From contig CM019218.1 in assembly GCA_009741485.1 (NCBI GenBank), positions 38,397,804 through 38,461,803 on the forward strand: a DNA stretch of 64,000 bases. Direction: 5' to 3'. This DNA comes from Malurus cyaneus samueli (lineage: Eukaryota > Chordata > Aves > Passeriformes > Maluridae). How positions within the stretch are numbered: the stretch's first letter is position 1; the number at the start of each line of letters is the position of its first letter. Position numbers and translations under genes: made by a program. The notes beneath the pieces are model-generated. The model searched no databases. It was not told where the DNA came from and saw only the letters and a list, made by a program, of their open reading frames with translations. This document shows positions 51,976-64,000 of the stretch, piece by piece.

Positions 51976-52078
51976 TACTTATTTATTATATTATATATTA
52001 TTATTGTATTATATATTTATATAATAAATATAAGTAATATTATATAAACATACATTACTTATATATTATATACTTATT
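51976..52078. repeat. AT-rich quasi-palindromic block
   Basis: About 100 bases almost free of G and C, made of TTATTATA-like words. TACTTAT at 51976-51982 faces ATAAGTA at 52030-52036, with largely complementary TA-rich sequence between. A second pair, AAGTAAT and ATTACTT, brackets 52032-52060. Such sequence readily extrudes as cruciforms and is a plausible unstable site. It is a decayed TA/TTA microsatellite rather than a transposon. Confidence 0.85.
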
Positions 52079-55000
52079 AGCATGCTTAAGGATTTTGGAT
52101 GAAAGGACATTAAAGTCCTTTATGGTCTGTTCCTGTATCCATGAAAGTCAATAATAGATTTCCTTTAGCTTCGGTTGCATAGAAACAGGTTAACTCTTGT
52201 AATTTTTCATCAAAATACAATCAGGTTTTCATCATTAAGGCTGTTTTTCACAGTGGGAACAAGCTTGGACAAGAAAATGTCAAGAAAGGAGAGGGGACAG
52301 AGACGTAAACAAATCCAAGGATTCTTAGCTCTTTCCCTCGGATCTAAACATTAGGCTGCCACAGTCTGTAAGTTTTTTTTATTTGTAGACTCCAAACATT
52401 TTGAAACTGTCTCACACACAGGTGTGCCCAGGGTGCTTAGGCTGAGATAACAGATAACACCTGGCTTCATTGGAGCACATTTTTTTTCCTGTGTGGAATG
52501 GCTAAATTTGTTTGCTCAACAAGCAGATTTACTAGAAAATATATTAGACATGGCTTTCACTCCTAATCAGTGACATGACAGCTTCTTAAGCAAACTCCTG
52601 TTCACCTATTTGTCATTCTGTTTGAAGGAACTTGCCAATCACTATTAAGGCTTCTTAATGAGTTTAAATTGAAAAATCAGCTGCTGCACTGCAGATGTCC
52701 GTCCATCAATTTGCTCCTGCACTTTCCATCAGGAGCACTTGACTGTATGGTTATTTATCTGCTAGGGCAGTAAAACTGTCCCAACTTCTCATATATTCTG
52801 ATGGGTGTTTAAGAGACAATCATTTAGAATTATAGAGCTATAAAGCCATCTTCCTTCATTATTTAATAAGCAGACCCTAAATTAATGTTATATATTCTTC
52901 CCTGTTTGTAGATCTCTTGTCCTTTCTGTTATACCCATCTATCCATGTTGTTCTGGCCAATGATAATAAAACCTAACCATAGAGACAGACCTTATTTAGA
53001 AAAAAAATTATTTCAGTGGCCAAAGACAAAATAATATTATGACCTATATTTAACACTGCACAATCTGTATGGACATGGAGTGAAGTGAAAATGTAATGAA
53101 TTTGAAAAAAAAAAAGAAATGTGAAATATGTGAACAAAGTTTCAACTGGAACGAGCTCTTAAGTACACACCAGGGAATTCACTACTCAGACAAGTTTTTT
53201 TTTCTGTTTAAGTATTTTATAGCATCTTTCTGTGATGTTCACTGAAGACTACAGTCTTACCCACTCAAATAGCACTAATAAGGTGCCTCGCTAATTATTG
53301 TCATGAAACTTAGCAAAACCTAAGTCTTGGATAATTCTACTTTCCTCTCAACTATATTGAAATAGAATGGTCGGCAAACCTCCCCTTGCCCTGAGCAAAA
53401 TTGTACAGTGTCATTAGAAAGTAGTCTGAAGGAAGTGAAAATGGTACACAGAAGTTCATTATTAATGATACACATTATTTTAACTTGCATTCCCTATGGT
53501 TAATTTGTAAAGATAGGGAATCAGTCAATTAGCTTCTGTAAACCTCAGTTAAGTACATAATATGAGTGATTCTGGTCTAAGTAAATCCTAAGTCAGTTGA
53601 GGCTTTTTTAAATCTGTCACTGTGCATCCAAAACACAGATCTTCCTCCTGTAAGGAACACATATGTGAAGGACAGGTGCAGTTGTGCTGTGAGGTGCACA
53701 GCGGAGACATGATCCTAGAGAAAGGAAATTCATAATCACCTAAAAGATGGACTCTACTTCTCAACATCCAAATGCATGTAAAAAAGGGATCAGGAAAAGG
53801 GCATAAAAGAAATATAAGAAACACAAAAATCTCCTCAGGAAGGAGGCATGTGGTGTCTATTCAACAGCTGCAGAAAACAAAAGAAACAAGATAATCTAAA
53901 AAGATGAGATCTGAGTCAGTCAGATAATCCTCCCTGATTTTTTCTCTGGGAGAAAAACAAATGAAAGTTAGTGAAAATTATTATGCAAATAGATGTGAGG
54001 AAATCTTTTTAAGATGAATAATAACTGTTGGTGCCATTAGACATTATTGAGTTGAAGCTTAAAGGAGGTTTCAGAAATGAATTACACATTTATATGAAAA
54101 ATAAACACACAAAATGAAATTACAATAACCAGGGATTATTAGGTTCTTCTAATTCAATATCACGCATCTATTAGATATGCTAGAATTAAACTTAGATCTA
54201 TATCATACTGTAATACAATAACGAAACAACATGAATTCTAGTCCTTCACTTAATGGACTCAAGAAGGCCTAAAAAGAAATGTAAATGATAGACATATATA
54301 AAAAGTTGTTATATGGAACAGAACATTTGGGACAAACAGCCAGTACCAGTATTGAAGCCAACTAAAAATTCTTAGAGTTCTGTTTCATGTCCTGAGCAGA
54401 ATAAAGATTGAACAGACTGAAGAAAATCATACTACATATAATTGAATAGGTTCTTAGAAAAGATTACCTTCCTAGAGAAACAATTTGCTTGGTAATTAAT
54501 AAAATATTTTGGTATAAAATAGAGAGTTTATGCTGTAAGTCATTACTTCCTAGGGGCAATTTTACCCTGGCTGCTGACTGAAATGGTGTTTTTTTTCTGG
54601 AGGAGAACATCTCAAGGCTGCCAAATTCTTTCACTGCAATTCATAAAGCCAGTGCAGCATCTCTGTTTGAATATCTCATCAACAAGATATTGAACCTGAA
54701 AAATATATCTTGGAACCTACTGGTGAAGAATGAGAAAGTGTGGGGGGAAGAGGAAAACAGGAAGAGAGTATGTGTGTGTGTGCAGGTGTGTGTGTTCACT
54801 CATGCCATGGGGTCAAGCTCTTGGAAAGTGTGAAGGGCTACTTGAATGTCACACAGGCTTGAAGAAGGGATACAATTTTTCTGGGAAGAAAAGAAGGAGA
54901 GAGGAGATAAAAAGGCAAAAGGGACTAGCCAGCTCGTCCCTACTTTATTTTTGGACCAGCTATAGCTTTCCTTTGTGTCACTACACTTATCTGCTGGCTT

Positions 55001-57764
55001 AGATAGAAGGGTGTTGGCAAAGGTCTGCTTTTTCCTGGCTCATGGAAATAGCTACCATTCATAATTAGAGATAACAAACTAGACTACATGGACCCCATAA
55101 TTCGTTTGCTCCTATGTACAAATGAGACACTTCTGAAATGAATTAATGTTTCCCAAACCAAAACAATCCTAAGAGAATACAAGTGACATATCTCTACACA
55201 CACCTTTCTGCCTCAACCAAACCATGGAGGTGTTGTGTCTCTTATTGCCTTGCAGTGGCAATGATGTAGTTATTGCCAATTTCGCTACATGTGATGGATG
55301 GGAATCAATTAAAATACTGTATTAGAGACAACAGGATGTTTACTTGGAATAATATTTTTGATTTAATAAATGGTAGAACTAATAAAAGAAATTGATTCTA
55401 TCAGCTTTCACAATAGTTTAAAACTAACTGAGCACAACCAAATAAGTGTTTAGTTATCTGGAGGAGAAAGCTGGAGAAATGGTCTGGAAAAGCAAGGTCT
55501 TTTAAATATGCCCATTTTTAAGATTTTGTTTCAGTCTCTTCTTTCCCTCCTCCCTGTCAAGTAATTAAAGTTCTTGACTTGTTTCAAAATGGCTCAGATT
55601 AAATTTCATTTTGTTAAGCACCTCAATTTTTCAGCTAGGAAAAAAAAAGACCATTAGGAATTTGCATTATCCATTACAGCCTCCTTCATGATCTGAAATT
55701 TATATGGGAAATGCTAATTGGACATTCATCATAATAAAGATAATGATTTCTGCAGTCTCCACAGTGATAATTAAGATGAAAGATGAAAATGATGCAGAGC
55801 GAACATTGTATTCTTTATTTGCTGTGAATGGAGAATGGAAAATTAATTCTGTCCTTGTCTGCAGGGTAGGGGTGCCAGGCAGGGACAGAGGGGAACATGT
55901 ACAAGAAGTTGTTTTCTCTAAGACATATGAATTTCCCTGGGGAAAGATTATCCTGCTGATTTTACTCCAATACTCAGATGAAGAGGCTGATATTGAGTGT
56001 AACCTCCTACTATTGGGAGCTGTCTTGAAGACAGATGTGATGAATGAGGGTTGGTTCATTATGCTTCAGTGCACTATGCCTGCTTTCTTTTGCTTTTCAT
56101 ACAATGTGTGTTCCCAACTCCTTGAGGGGAAGTGGCAACTTCCATGGTACGGAGTTTTAAGTATATGTAGTGCCAGAAACAGGCTTTGTGAGTTAACGGG
56201 TCAGAAAACTCGCTACCATGTCTATGTGCATCAGTTTTGAGACTAAAACCAAGCCAATAAAACAAAGCTTTGTGAAACAAAAACAATTTTACACAAAAAC
56301 CTTTCTCTTACATTTGTTCTACTCTTCTGTATTCACCAAAAGAGATTTGGTGAATTAAATCCAGGATTTAGACACTGTTATTTTTTCTGAAACTGGAATG
56401 AACCTAAACTGTCAGGCTGAAATCTTTAACAAACCCACACAGGACCCAAGAAAATAAAATATTACTAATTATCCATTCGGAAGACCAGTGTGACTAAGGA
56501 TAGGCATCATTTATCAGGGGCTTGCCAGATATGCATTTGTCAGGGAGGAGTAATGGCTTCTATGTGCCTCTATGAGCTTCTGCTCCTGAAAAGAGGATTG
56601 GAGAGCAGTCAGGGACCACTCAGAGACTCAAAGGAGCCACAGCTTGGTTCAGGCTGGTGGGCACTGTGCTGCAGGTCCCTGGGAAAGTGGCAGTCTGGAA
56701 GTAGGTGGCCAAGGCTGGACCCATTAGGCACCTTCACAAACCGTCTAGTCCTGTTGTCACTGAGGGCTAATGAAAATGAGCCCTGGAAAGAGCTGGAATG
56801 ACATTGCCTGGTCTGGCAACAGCTGCTCCAATGGCTTCCCATTGCAATAGGATGAATAATATTTGGTGAATAGAAACTTATTATTCACTCCTAGTTTTAG
56901 AGATGAAGATCTCTGGATACCAGTGTTGTTCAATAGTCCATTAAAATCTTTTATATGTGCCCGTAAATATGGAATGCAAGACAAACAATTGCATTTACAG
57001 AAAGACAGACTATGGAATTTGGCTAAAAGCACATTGTGTATACACTGGCACATAGTTATGAGAAGGAGACTGTACCTTTTCCCTTTCTGAATGGAAAAAA
57101 TCAGAGACAATTAATTTAATACTCCAACTTGTCTTAATAGCCACTGATTTTAAGCCATGCCAGTAGATCCCATACATTTATGAGGCCATAATCTGGTTCC
57201 TAAAAGGAATAACTTCGAGGACAAGTAAGACAGTGAAGCACAAGCACTATTCCTAGTGTGAAAAACTTCACATGGGACTGTGCAAATAATTGACTTGGTT
57301 TGCTTGCTGAATTATGGGGGAGGGGGAAATGGTGGGCCAGCAGCAGTGAGAAATGAAAACCAATTTACTTGTTGATCCAACTGGATTAACACAAAACAAG
57401 GGAACAGGAAAATATAATTTCTTAGGTGATTATCCTCAAATAATGTTTAAAAAGCAAGCAAGGACGTCCTCTTTTTGGAGGTATTCCACACTATAGAAAA
57501 GATTTGACGAGACACCAAAGGGCATGGCAGGGGTGGTTAGGGCATTCACCTCAGATTGAGACATTTGAGCAGCTGTCCCTCTGCTGATGGCCTTCGATTA
57601 TCAAAAGCACAATGGAACAACTTCTGAAAAACAAGTTCTACTGAGCTTCAAACTGCTGGTCAGCATGAATAGGTTATCATTTTCTGTATTTTGCAAAGAT
57701 GCCACTGAAATGGTTTCCATGTTTGGAGGATAATCTCCGTGTGGGGCTTTATTTAGTGATACTG
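52079..57764. other. Unique non-coding DNA
   Basis: No gene is recognised. It contains the TG tract at 54770-54795 and the longest open frame of the window (55704-56240, plus), which has no recognised domain, signal peptide or homology to a family I know. It is overlapped by a 119-codon frame on the other strand. The first 150 bases of that frame look more like a conserved non-coding element than coding sequence. Confidence 0.5.
54770..54795. repeat. Interrupted (TG)n microsatellite
   Basis: ATGTGTGTGTGTG, a short CAG interruption, then GTGTGTGTGT. It is a typical compound dinucleotide repeat. Confidence 0.9.
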
Positions 57765-57780
57765 TTTTTTTTTTTTTTTT
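57765..57780. repeat. Poly-T tract (16 T)
   Basis: Sixteen T in unique sequence, with no retrogene signature on the right flank. Confidence 0.85.
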
Positions 57781-60495
57781 CTGAAGAAATCAGCACATTT
57801 TCTGTACATATAGTAGGGGAGGAATTTGCAGAGAATTAATTTTACTCCTGTATTTAAGCATTTCCTAGACTATAGTCATATTTAAAGGGAATGAGAAATT
57901 GAAGTCCCTAAGGATACATTTTTCAGGAAGTCCTTAGGTGCTTTGGATGATTTAGTTCTGAGGTCTCATCTGGAAATACTCTGATTTGGCCATAATAAGA
58001 TGCCTATTTTGAACTTTTTAAATTAAACTACAAAGAATTCCTGCATCAACCTGGACTTTCTTTTTCAGCTTGCTCATGCTCAAAGTTGAACTATCTTGAA
58101 CTTTCATATGCAATTCAATCTCAAAAAGGACTTCTGTTAAATCATGAATGTTGAAAGCATTCTAAAAATCCTCCTACTTCCTTTTTTCCTGGTCAAATTC
58201 TACATCTGTTCCTGGACCCTAAGCATCTTCTCAGCAAGTGGAAGAAGCAAGTGTCAGATATTTCACAAACCCTTTCTTCCAGGAGGTTTCTTGACCCATT
58301 GCAATAGGCTTAAGTGAATAAAACTAGTGGCATGAGCTACAGTGAGAACTGAGATCCAAATCCTGCTTTTCATGGTGCTTGAGCCACTAAGTTGAATAAT
58401 TGTTTTTCTGACGGTTTAATGCCTTATGGAAGACATGGCTATTATCTACAATTTTTGCAGATATTCAGAGTATCCTTCATTTAATAAAGATACTTTAGCT
58501 TTTCACACACATTTTAAAGCATTGTTCATTCTGTTTAAAACAGGGTACAAAAGTTTAAAACTGACAGCTAATGGAAAGTGTATTTAATGAATGGCTCATG
58601 AAAAGGAAAAGCCTGCATGGTGTTCTTGTCTAGGGATGGCTGCTCTCTGTCATCACATGCCAAGCTCATGGAAAGCTCTAAAACTGGAAATAAATAATTA
58701 TCCAAGTCAATGGTGCACAGAGGAGTTCACAGGTGATGTTTATCTTCTCAGGGAAACTGGTTTATCTTCATACTGGTTCTCTCTGTTCTTCTCCCTCTAC
58801 TCTACATAGCAATGCATACACTGTACAAAGGGTTGGTCCCTTCTAAAGGGATATTTTTCAAACTCAGACATTGAAAGGAATGAAAAGACAACCTACAAAA
58901 ATTCAATTTTCATGAGTTTGATTTTTCAGTGCAGTAGAGATCTAGAAAAAAAAATCGTTTCTAAGCCTCTGCCTGTGCCATCTCAAACTTTGATTTCCTC
59001 AATTCTAACAGATTCTGTAATCTTAGATTTGGTTTACACTCAAATGAAGAATTCTGAATTTTCTGATCAGGTACATCAGAGAGCAAGTCTTAAACCATCA
59101 CATAATTATCTATCCTCCCATGTGTGTGCACAGATACACACACACAAAATAGCTTTTAAAATTGTTATAACTGCAATTTTGGGATTATGCACTGGCCAGT
59201 TCCTATTGATGAACTAATTTTCTGCTATTCTGAGGCTATATATATTGATCTTGAAATAACCAACATATTGTTTGTTTGGGACCCACAAATGTGAGAAGTT
59301 GTGTTTGCAGCTATTAAGTAGTTTATCCTGCTAGGTGTCTCTTTAAAGGTAATATGTAATGTCACTGGAATGAAGAATTACATAATTTTGAAAGGAACTA
59401 GCATGATTCATTGGTGCTCCTATTTTAAGTGGTCTGGCACAGCACTCTTTAGGTCCTACGATAGAGCCTACAAAAGGTTTGTTCCCAGCCTACACTTGAC
59501 ATAAATCACAAGACTTCATCAAATTCAGTATTACTTTCTTTTTTTTTCCAGAAGAAGAGGTAGTTAAAAAAAGATACTTGATTGAATTAGCCTGGTGTGT
59601 GAGGAGAAATGAGCATTCATCTTTGATCTTAATGTGTTTGCTCTACATAAATGAGAATTCTTGTGCATCAAGGCAGTGTTTGTGGAGAATCATATCACAG
59701 CCAGATGTATACCTGGGTTAATATTCACCTCCTTCACAGTACGGTTACCAGCAGCCTTAAGGAGAAAGGCAGAGGGGAAGTGACAGTGCTTTCATGGAGC
59801 TGGCTGCAACATGGATTGCAGACAGGCAAGCAGGGAATTTTAGAGATTGAAAGATACTGTGGAATTAATAGGACATGAAAACTTTGAGTCAGGATTTTTT
59901 CATTAAATTTACTGTAAAGACATTTTCTCATTTGGGAAGACTCACAACTGTGGAAGCATTTGTAAGGGTATCAAGAACATTTTTCTTAAGCAGTACTGCC
60001 TTGCAGCATATCTTCATCAGATCTTGTTAGATAACCAGGTTCAGGCAGGCAATATTTGAGAAGGCCCAAAAAAACATTTACAACTGAATGGATGATAGAA
60101 ATCTGTAGGTGGAATTTTCCTTCTGACATAGAATCTGTGTGGTAGAAAAGTTATCGCACCTTAGCAAAGTCTATAAGGATTCTCATTACAGATAGTGCAT
60201 TTGATTTGTGGGTGGATTATTATGCCATACCAAAATTTAACTTCAGGTCATTCAGATGAGCCTATTCAGCTTTATTTGGTGTTTTCAATGCTCTCCTTGG
60301 CTTCCTTTTCTATGAAGCTTTCCAGCTTTCCTTTGTGTTCTTATGGACATCCTCCAGTAGTGGATTTGCCATGGCACACAAAATAATGATTAATGACTAA
60401 TAATACCATATTAAGTTTGTGAGCATAACCTGGGCCCAGTGTAGACACTGGTGATATAGAACTAGCTTTGAAACTACTGCTTAAACATAAATGGT

Positions 60496-60516
60496 GAGGT
60501 GGAGAACCTCCACCTC
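60496..60516. repeat. Perfect inverted repeat, 9-bp stem, 3-base loop
   Basis: GAGGTGGAG, loop AAC, CTCCACCTC. A further AAGGTGG follows at 60522. It is a small hairpin-capable site with no assigned role. Confidence 0.85.
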
Positions 60517-61815
60517 CTAAAAAGGTGGCAAAAGCCTTGCACTTTTTCAACTGTGTGTGTTAAAGGGCATTGCTCATCTGTGGTTACAGGTATACATGCA
60601 CTGTATACACTGCTGTATATACATGCATACAAAACACTAACACTATATGATTATCATACAATTAGAAGAAACTTCAGGAACATGTTAGATTCATGTAGAG
60701 TCTGTTTCCACTCTTTGATTCAGACAGAATTAGCCAAGCTGCATCCTGAGGATGAATAATAAAATCCATGTTTCAGGAGTCAGTGGTTCATATAACTAAG
60801 AATTGATTTTGAAGGAGGCTGAATGAAGAGTTGATTACTGGAAAATGGTAATCCAGCTGACAAAAACCATTAGAGTGTATAAGCTAGATTCTGTGGCCTT
60901 CAGCTGAAATTTTGGTGTTCAGTCTTTTTAAAGACTAGATTTCTTTCTCATGGGGTAGGTCTTCCCATTTCCCTCTCAGCAGCAGCTGAATTTAGCACTT
61001 CCAGCTAAATAGCTAATTGCTTGTTTCAAAATAATAAAACATGCATTGACCAAAGACAGGCTTTACTGACAAAGAAGGCAGGAAGAATGGGTTTGTTATT
61101 AAAATTTCATATGAAAGTGTTATTAAGAATATATATAGTTTTTTAAATTTATTTATATGCTTACTTCCAAACTAAATATTGCAACTAACCTTTACTTGGA
61201 TTTGAACTGGGAATAAAAACTACTGATGTGTTTTCTTTTTGAAAATCTTTACAATCTCATGGCAAGTGTTTTTCACCTTTTCTATATTCTTTCATTTTTT
61301 TCTCGAAATCAGAAGGTACTTCCTTCAGTTCTCAAATAAAAGTCTGAGCATTCCTTTTAACCAAACATCACTCAGTAGGACTTTCACTTCAAACTCTGTA
61401 ATTTCTGCTGTGACTCACTCTGTTCAGCTTTACTAAACATAACTAACACAGTAACCCTGTGGCTGGAAAACATGTCCTAAGGCAGGGAGCCGGCTTTGAT
61501 GCCTCCAAGCTGCTCCAGCCCAGTCATCTTGATTAGACAATTCCCTATGTAATTAGGCTGCATCTTAACCTGGGAGACTTAGAAACCAGGACTGATGGAA
61601 GCACATATACTGCCAAATCTCCATGCTTAAATGAGTGATGTCTCCTGGAGTTCCAATGAAACAAAGTTAGTCTTCAGTGCAAGGAGAATCATTTACTGGC
61701 TGCAAACTATTTCAACTAGAAATTTCTATTCTTTTTAGGCACTATCTTCTGTTTCACTGAGCAGACAGGAGAATTCACTGTGGTTCAGAAACACAAAACA
61801 TGATCTATGCCCCCC

Positions 61816-61840
61816 TTGAAGTCAGTGGAACTGACTTCAA
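61816..61840. repeat. Perfect inverted repeat, 11-bp stem, 3-base loop
   Basis: TTGAAGTCAGT, loop GGA, ACTGACTTCAA. The words resemble the 'TTGAAGTCAATGG … GACTTCAATGG' motif that is common in old amniote repeats, so this may be a relic of such a repeat rather than a new palindrome. That link is from memory and untested. Confidence 0.85.
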
Positions 61841-64000
61841 CGTAATATACTTGTCAGTCTTTAAGTGAATGAATCTGGCACTATGACATAAATGATATTC
61901 CTCTGGTTAAGGAAATATTCAGAATACATTCCTAAAGCAACAAAGCACTTCCAAGCTCAGCTTTGACAGAATATATCATGTTATTCAGTTTTCATACTCC
62001 TATGAGCTAGCATTTCCTCCATATCTGCAGATTACTTAAATGGCCTTCATCACTTTAACATTTCAATGCTATGAGATATGCATACTATAATATTCATAAC
62101 TTTAATGACTAACTTCTTGTCCAGAGGATTAATGGAATTTTGAGATAGGTGAGATTAATAGTTCTTACAGGCTGAGTGGCTCAAGTGACTCTAAACAGGA
62201 TGTAGAGCTGGCTGCTGATTCAAATTCAGCCTGGGTGAGTGGTTTTCAAAGTTCTTCCTTTGACAAATGAGGAACAGGACTGGCTGCTGTGAAAGCAACA
62301 GGGATGAGAAGTCAAAAAGTTACTGGGAGTTGGCATGAAGGAGCTGAGCTTTAGCAAAAGAGACTGCAGGGAGTTTCAGAAGAAAGTGAGAATTATGGAG
62401 GGGATGGCAGTCACTGTCTACCTTTTGTGCTGGAGTAGCAGAGTGTTGTATAAGCCCCCTCTGAGCCAATGGGTCTGGGGCTCCGAGGGGGGCTCAATCT
62501 CCCTCTCAGGAATGGATGGATATAGCAGTGGTCTCAGGAGGAATGGATGTAACAAGGCGCTGTGCAGGTCGATTTGAGGTGCATCAGCAGAGTGGTATAT
62601 GGGGAGTTAATATAAAACCTTCCTAACATCTGCTGGCTTACTGCCAGCAATATTAAATCCTTGACTTTCTGCTCACAATACACTCAGGATAAAATTTATG
62701 AACACATTGCTGAGAAAAGAGCCCCTGATCCCCACATAAGCTGTACATTTCTTTTGGCATCTCAGTTTCTTTCAGTGCTTAATCCCTCTTCACCTCCCCC
62801 AGTCTTTATCTGCAAAGGCTTTTCCGCAGCTGAAAGAATATGGTTTCTAATAGTTTAAATTAAGTAGCACATTTACATTTTGGTGTAAATTTAGTAAATT
62901 TGTTTTTGTTTGGTTTTTCCCCCCTCTTTTTTTGTTAGCTTTTTTTCAGTGAGATGTCATTACCTCTTGGATTTTAGATTATAAAAGGCAAGGAGGTTTT
63001 TGCATGAATTGAGGAAAGATGAAATGTGTGTTGACAAAATTGTACTGTGAAATTGGGGATTGCAAGGGTTTGTTTAACATTTATACTCACATATTTTCAT
63101 GGTTGTTTTCATATTCAGTTCCAGATATATTTATAGCCTTCATGCTTGTAATCACACACATTTTGACATTGTCAATTCCAAAAACCAGAAAACATATTTA
63201 TCTTTTATAGAAATATAAAATTATGAAATTGTGCACAGTAAATTCACACCTATGCCATGAAGTATTTTACCTGTACTTATAAAAAAATGAGAGAATATTA
63301 TTAATATCAGTGCTACCTTCAGGATTAAAAAGGAATTTTAAAATGATATGAAGAAGGAAGCAGCCCTATGTTCTCAAAAGTCACTGAGGTCCAAGGGGGA
63401 CAATAAGAGCTTAGTTGCAGCCACTCAGTGCTGGGGCGCCTCTCGGCTTCCCTCAGGCACTTGTAGCTGTGGATCATCAGCTTGCCATGGGAATTGTTCA
63501 CGCTCAAATAGAGTCATAGGATCAGAAAATGTTTTTCTTCCAACCTAGATTTGAGGGAAGCCTAATGCATAGTATTTGTTATGTGAAATGCAAAGAGGGA
63601 TGCAGGAAAGAGGCAAAGTGCTATGCATGTGTATAGGTGGACTGGCAGCTGGAAAATCAGCATTACAGCTGGCTGCTTCCAGCTTTGATAATATGTGAAG
63701 ATGGAATGGAGTTGGCTTCAGAAGGACTTTTTATTTTTCTGATTTCACATGGACGATAACAAGAATTTGAGCTTGCTGATAACCACAACTTTCTCATGAA
63801 AACCTGCATACAGAAAAGATGAGACAATATTATTTTGAATTTGCTGAATATTTGCCCAACCAACCAGCAGGCCTTTGGGTTAGCTTGGTTTCCCATAGAT
63901 GTTACAAAGGTTCTTTACAGGTATGAAGTCCTTTTTCTATGGATGAGAAGGTAAGACAGGAACCTAAATAAATTTCTTTATTCATATTCACCCAGCTCTA

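Larger units (their letters stand above)
57781..64000. other. Unique non-coding DNA
   Basis: No gene, RNA or recognised transposon up to the end of the window. It contains a short CA tract at 59133-59148, two small inverted repeats (60496-60516 and 61816-61840), and a CNE-like patch at 61521-61575 (TCATCTTGATTAGACAATTC and ATGTAATTAGG). GC-richer sequence at 62400-62560 gives only short frames without a domain. Confidence 0.5.

Overview
The window looks like a gene-poor, AT-rich stretch of a bird (or at least sauropsid) nuclear genome. The best evidence is four degraded CR1 LINE retrotransposon fragments. Three (about 1454-2115, 6541-6886 and 49659-50310) have the CR1 3' end signature, an ATTCTATGA-like tail that reads TCATAGAAT on the plus strand. 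They also carry recognisable pieces of the C-terminal part of the CR1 ORF2 reverse-transcriptase protein. The fourth (about 16083-16425) is the end of a CR1 ORF1-type SGNH/esterase domain. All four lie on the minus strand. Low overall repeat load, no SINE and no intact transposon fit a bird better than a turtle or crocodile, but the species cannot be named from this sequence.

I found no host protein-coding gene, no exon I could recognise, and no tRNA, rRNA or known ncRNA. Open frames are short, overlap on opposite strands and carry no recognised domain outside the CR1 copies. The longest (55704-56240, 178 codons) is within what a 64 kb sequence can give by chance. The window is therefore an intergenic region or the inside of a large intron. 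Most of it is unremarkable unique sequence.

Layout. 1-16.4 kb: unique DNA with three of the four CR1 fragments, a 25-base and a 40-base T tract, and a short CTG run. 16.4-49.7 kb: about 33 kb with no CR1 that I could recognise. It holds low-complexity patches (a TTCTTCAAG-like array, a long T tract and a degenerate AAT/AAC trinucleotide tract), two short inverted repeats of 11-12 bp, a weak LTR-like TATA/AATAAA cluster near 39.4 kb, a CpG-containing GC-richer patch near 45.1 kb, and several AT-rich, homeodomain-site-like segments that could be conserved non-coding elements. 49.7-52.1 kb: a CR1 copy with two internal deletions, then a perfect 20-bp inverted repeat (51402-51458), then an AT-only quasi-palindromic block. 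52.1-64 kb: unique DNA with minor microsatellites and two short inverted repeats.

The items most worth a second look are the perfect 20-bp hairpin, the SGNH-esterase relic of a LINE ORF1, the long CR1-free interval and the candidate conserved non-coding segments. No undescribed gene system is evident.
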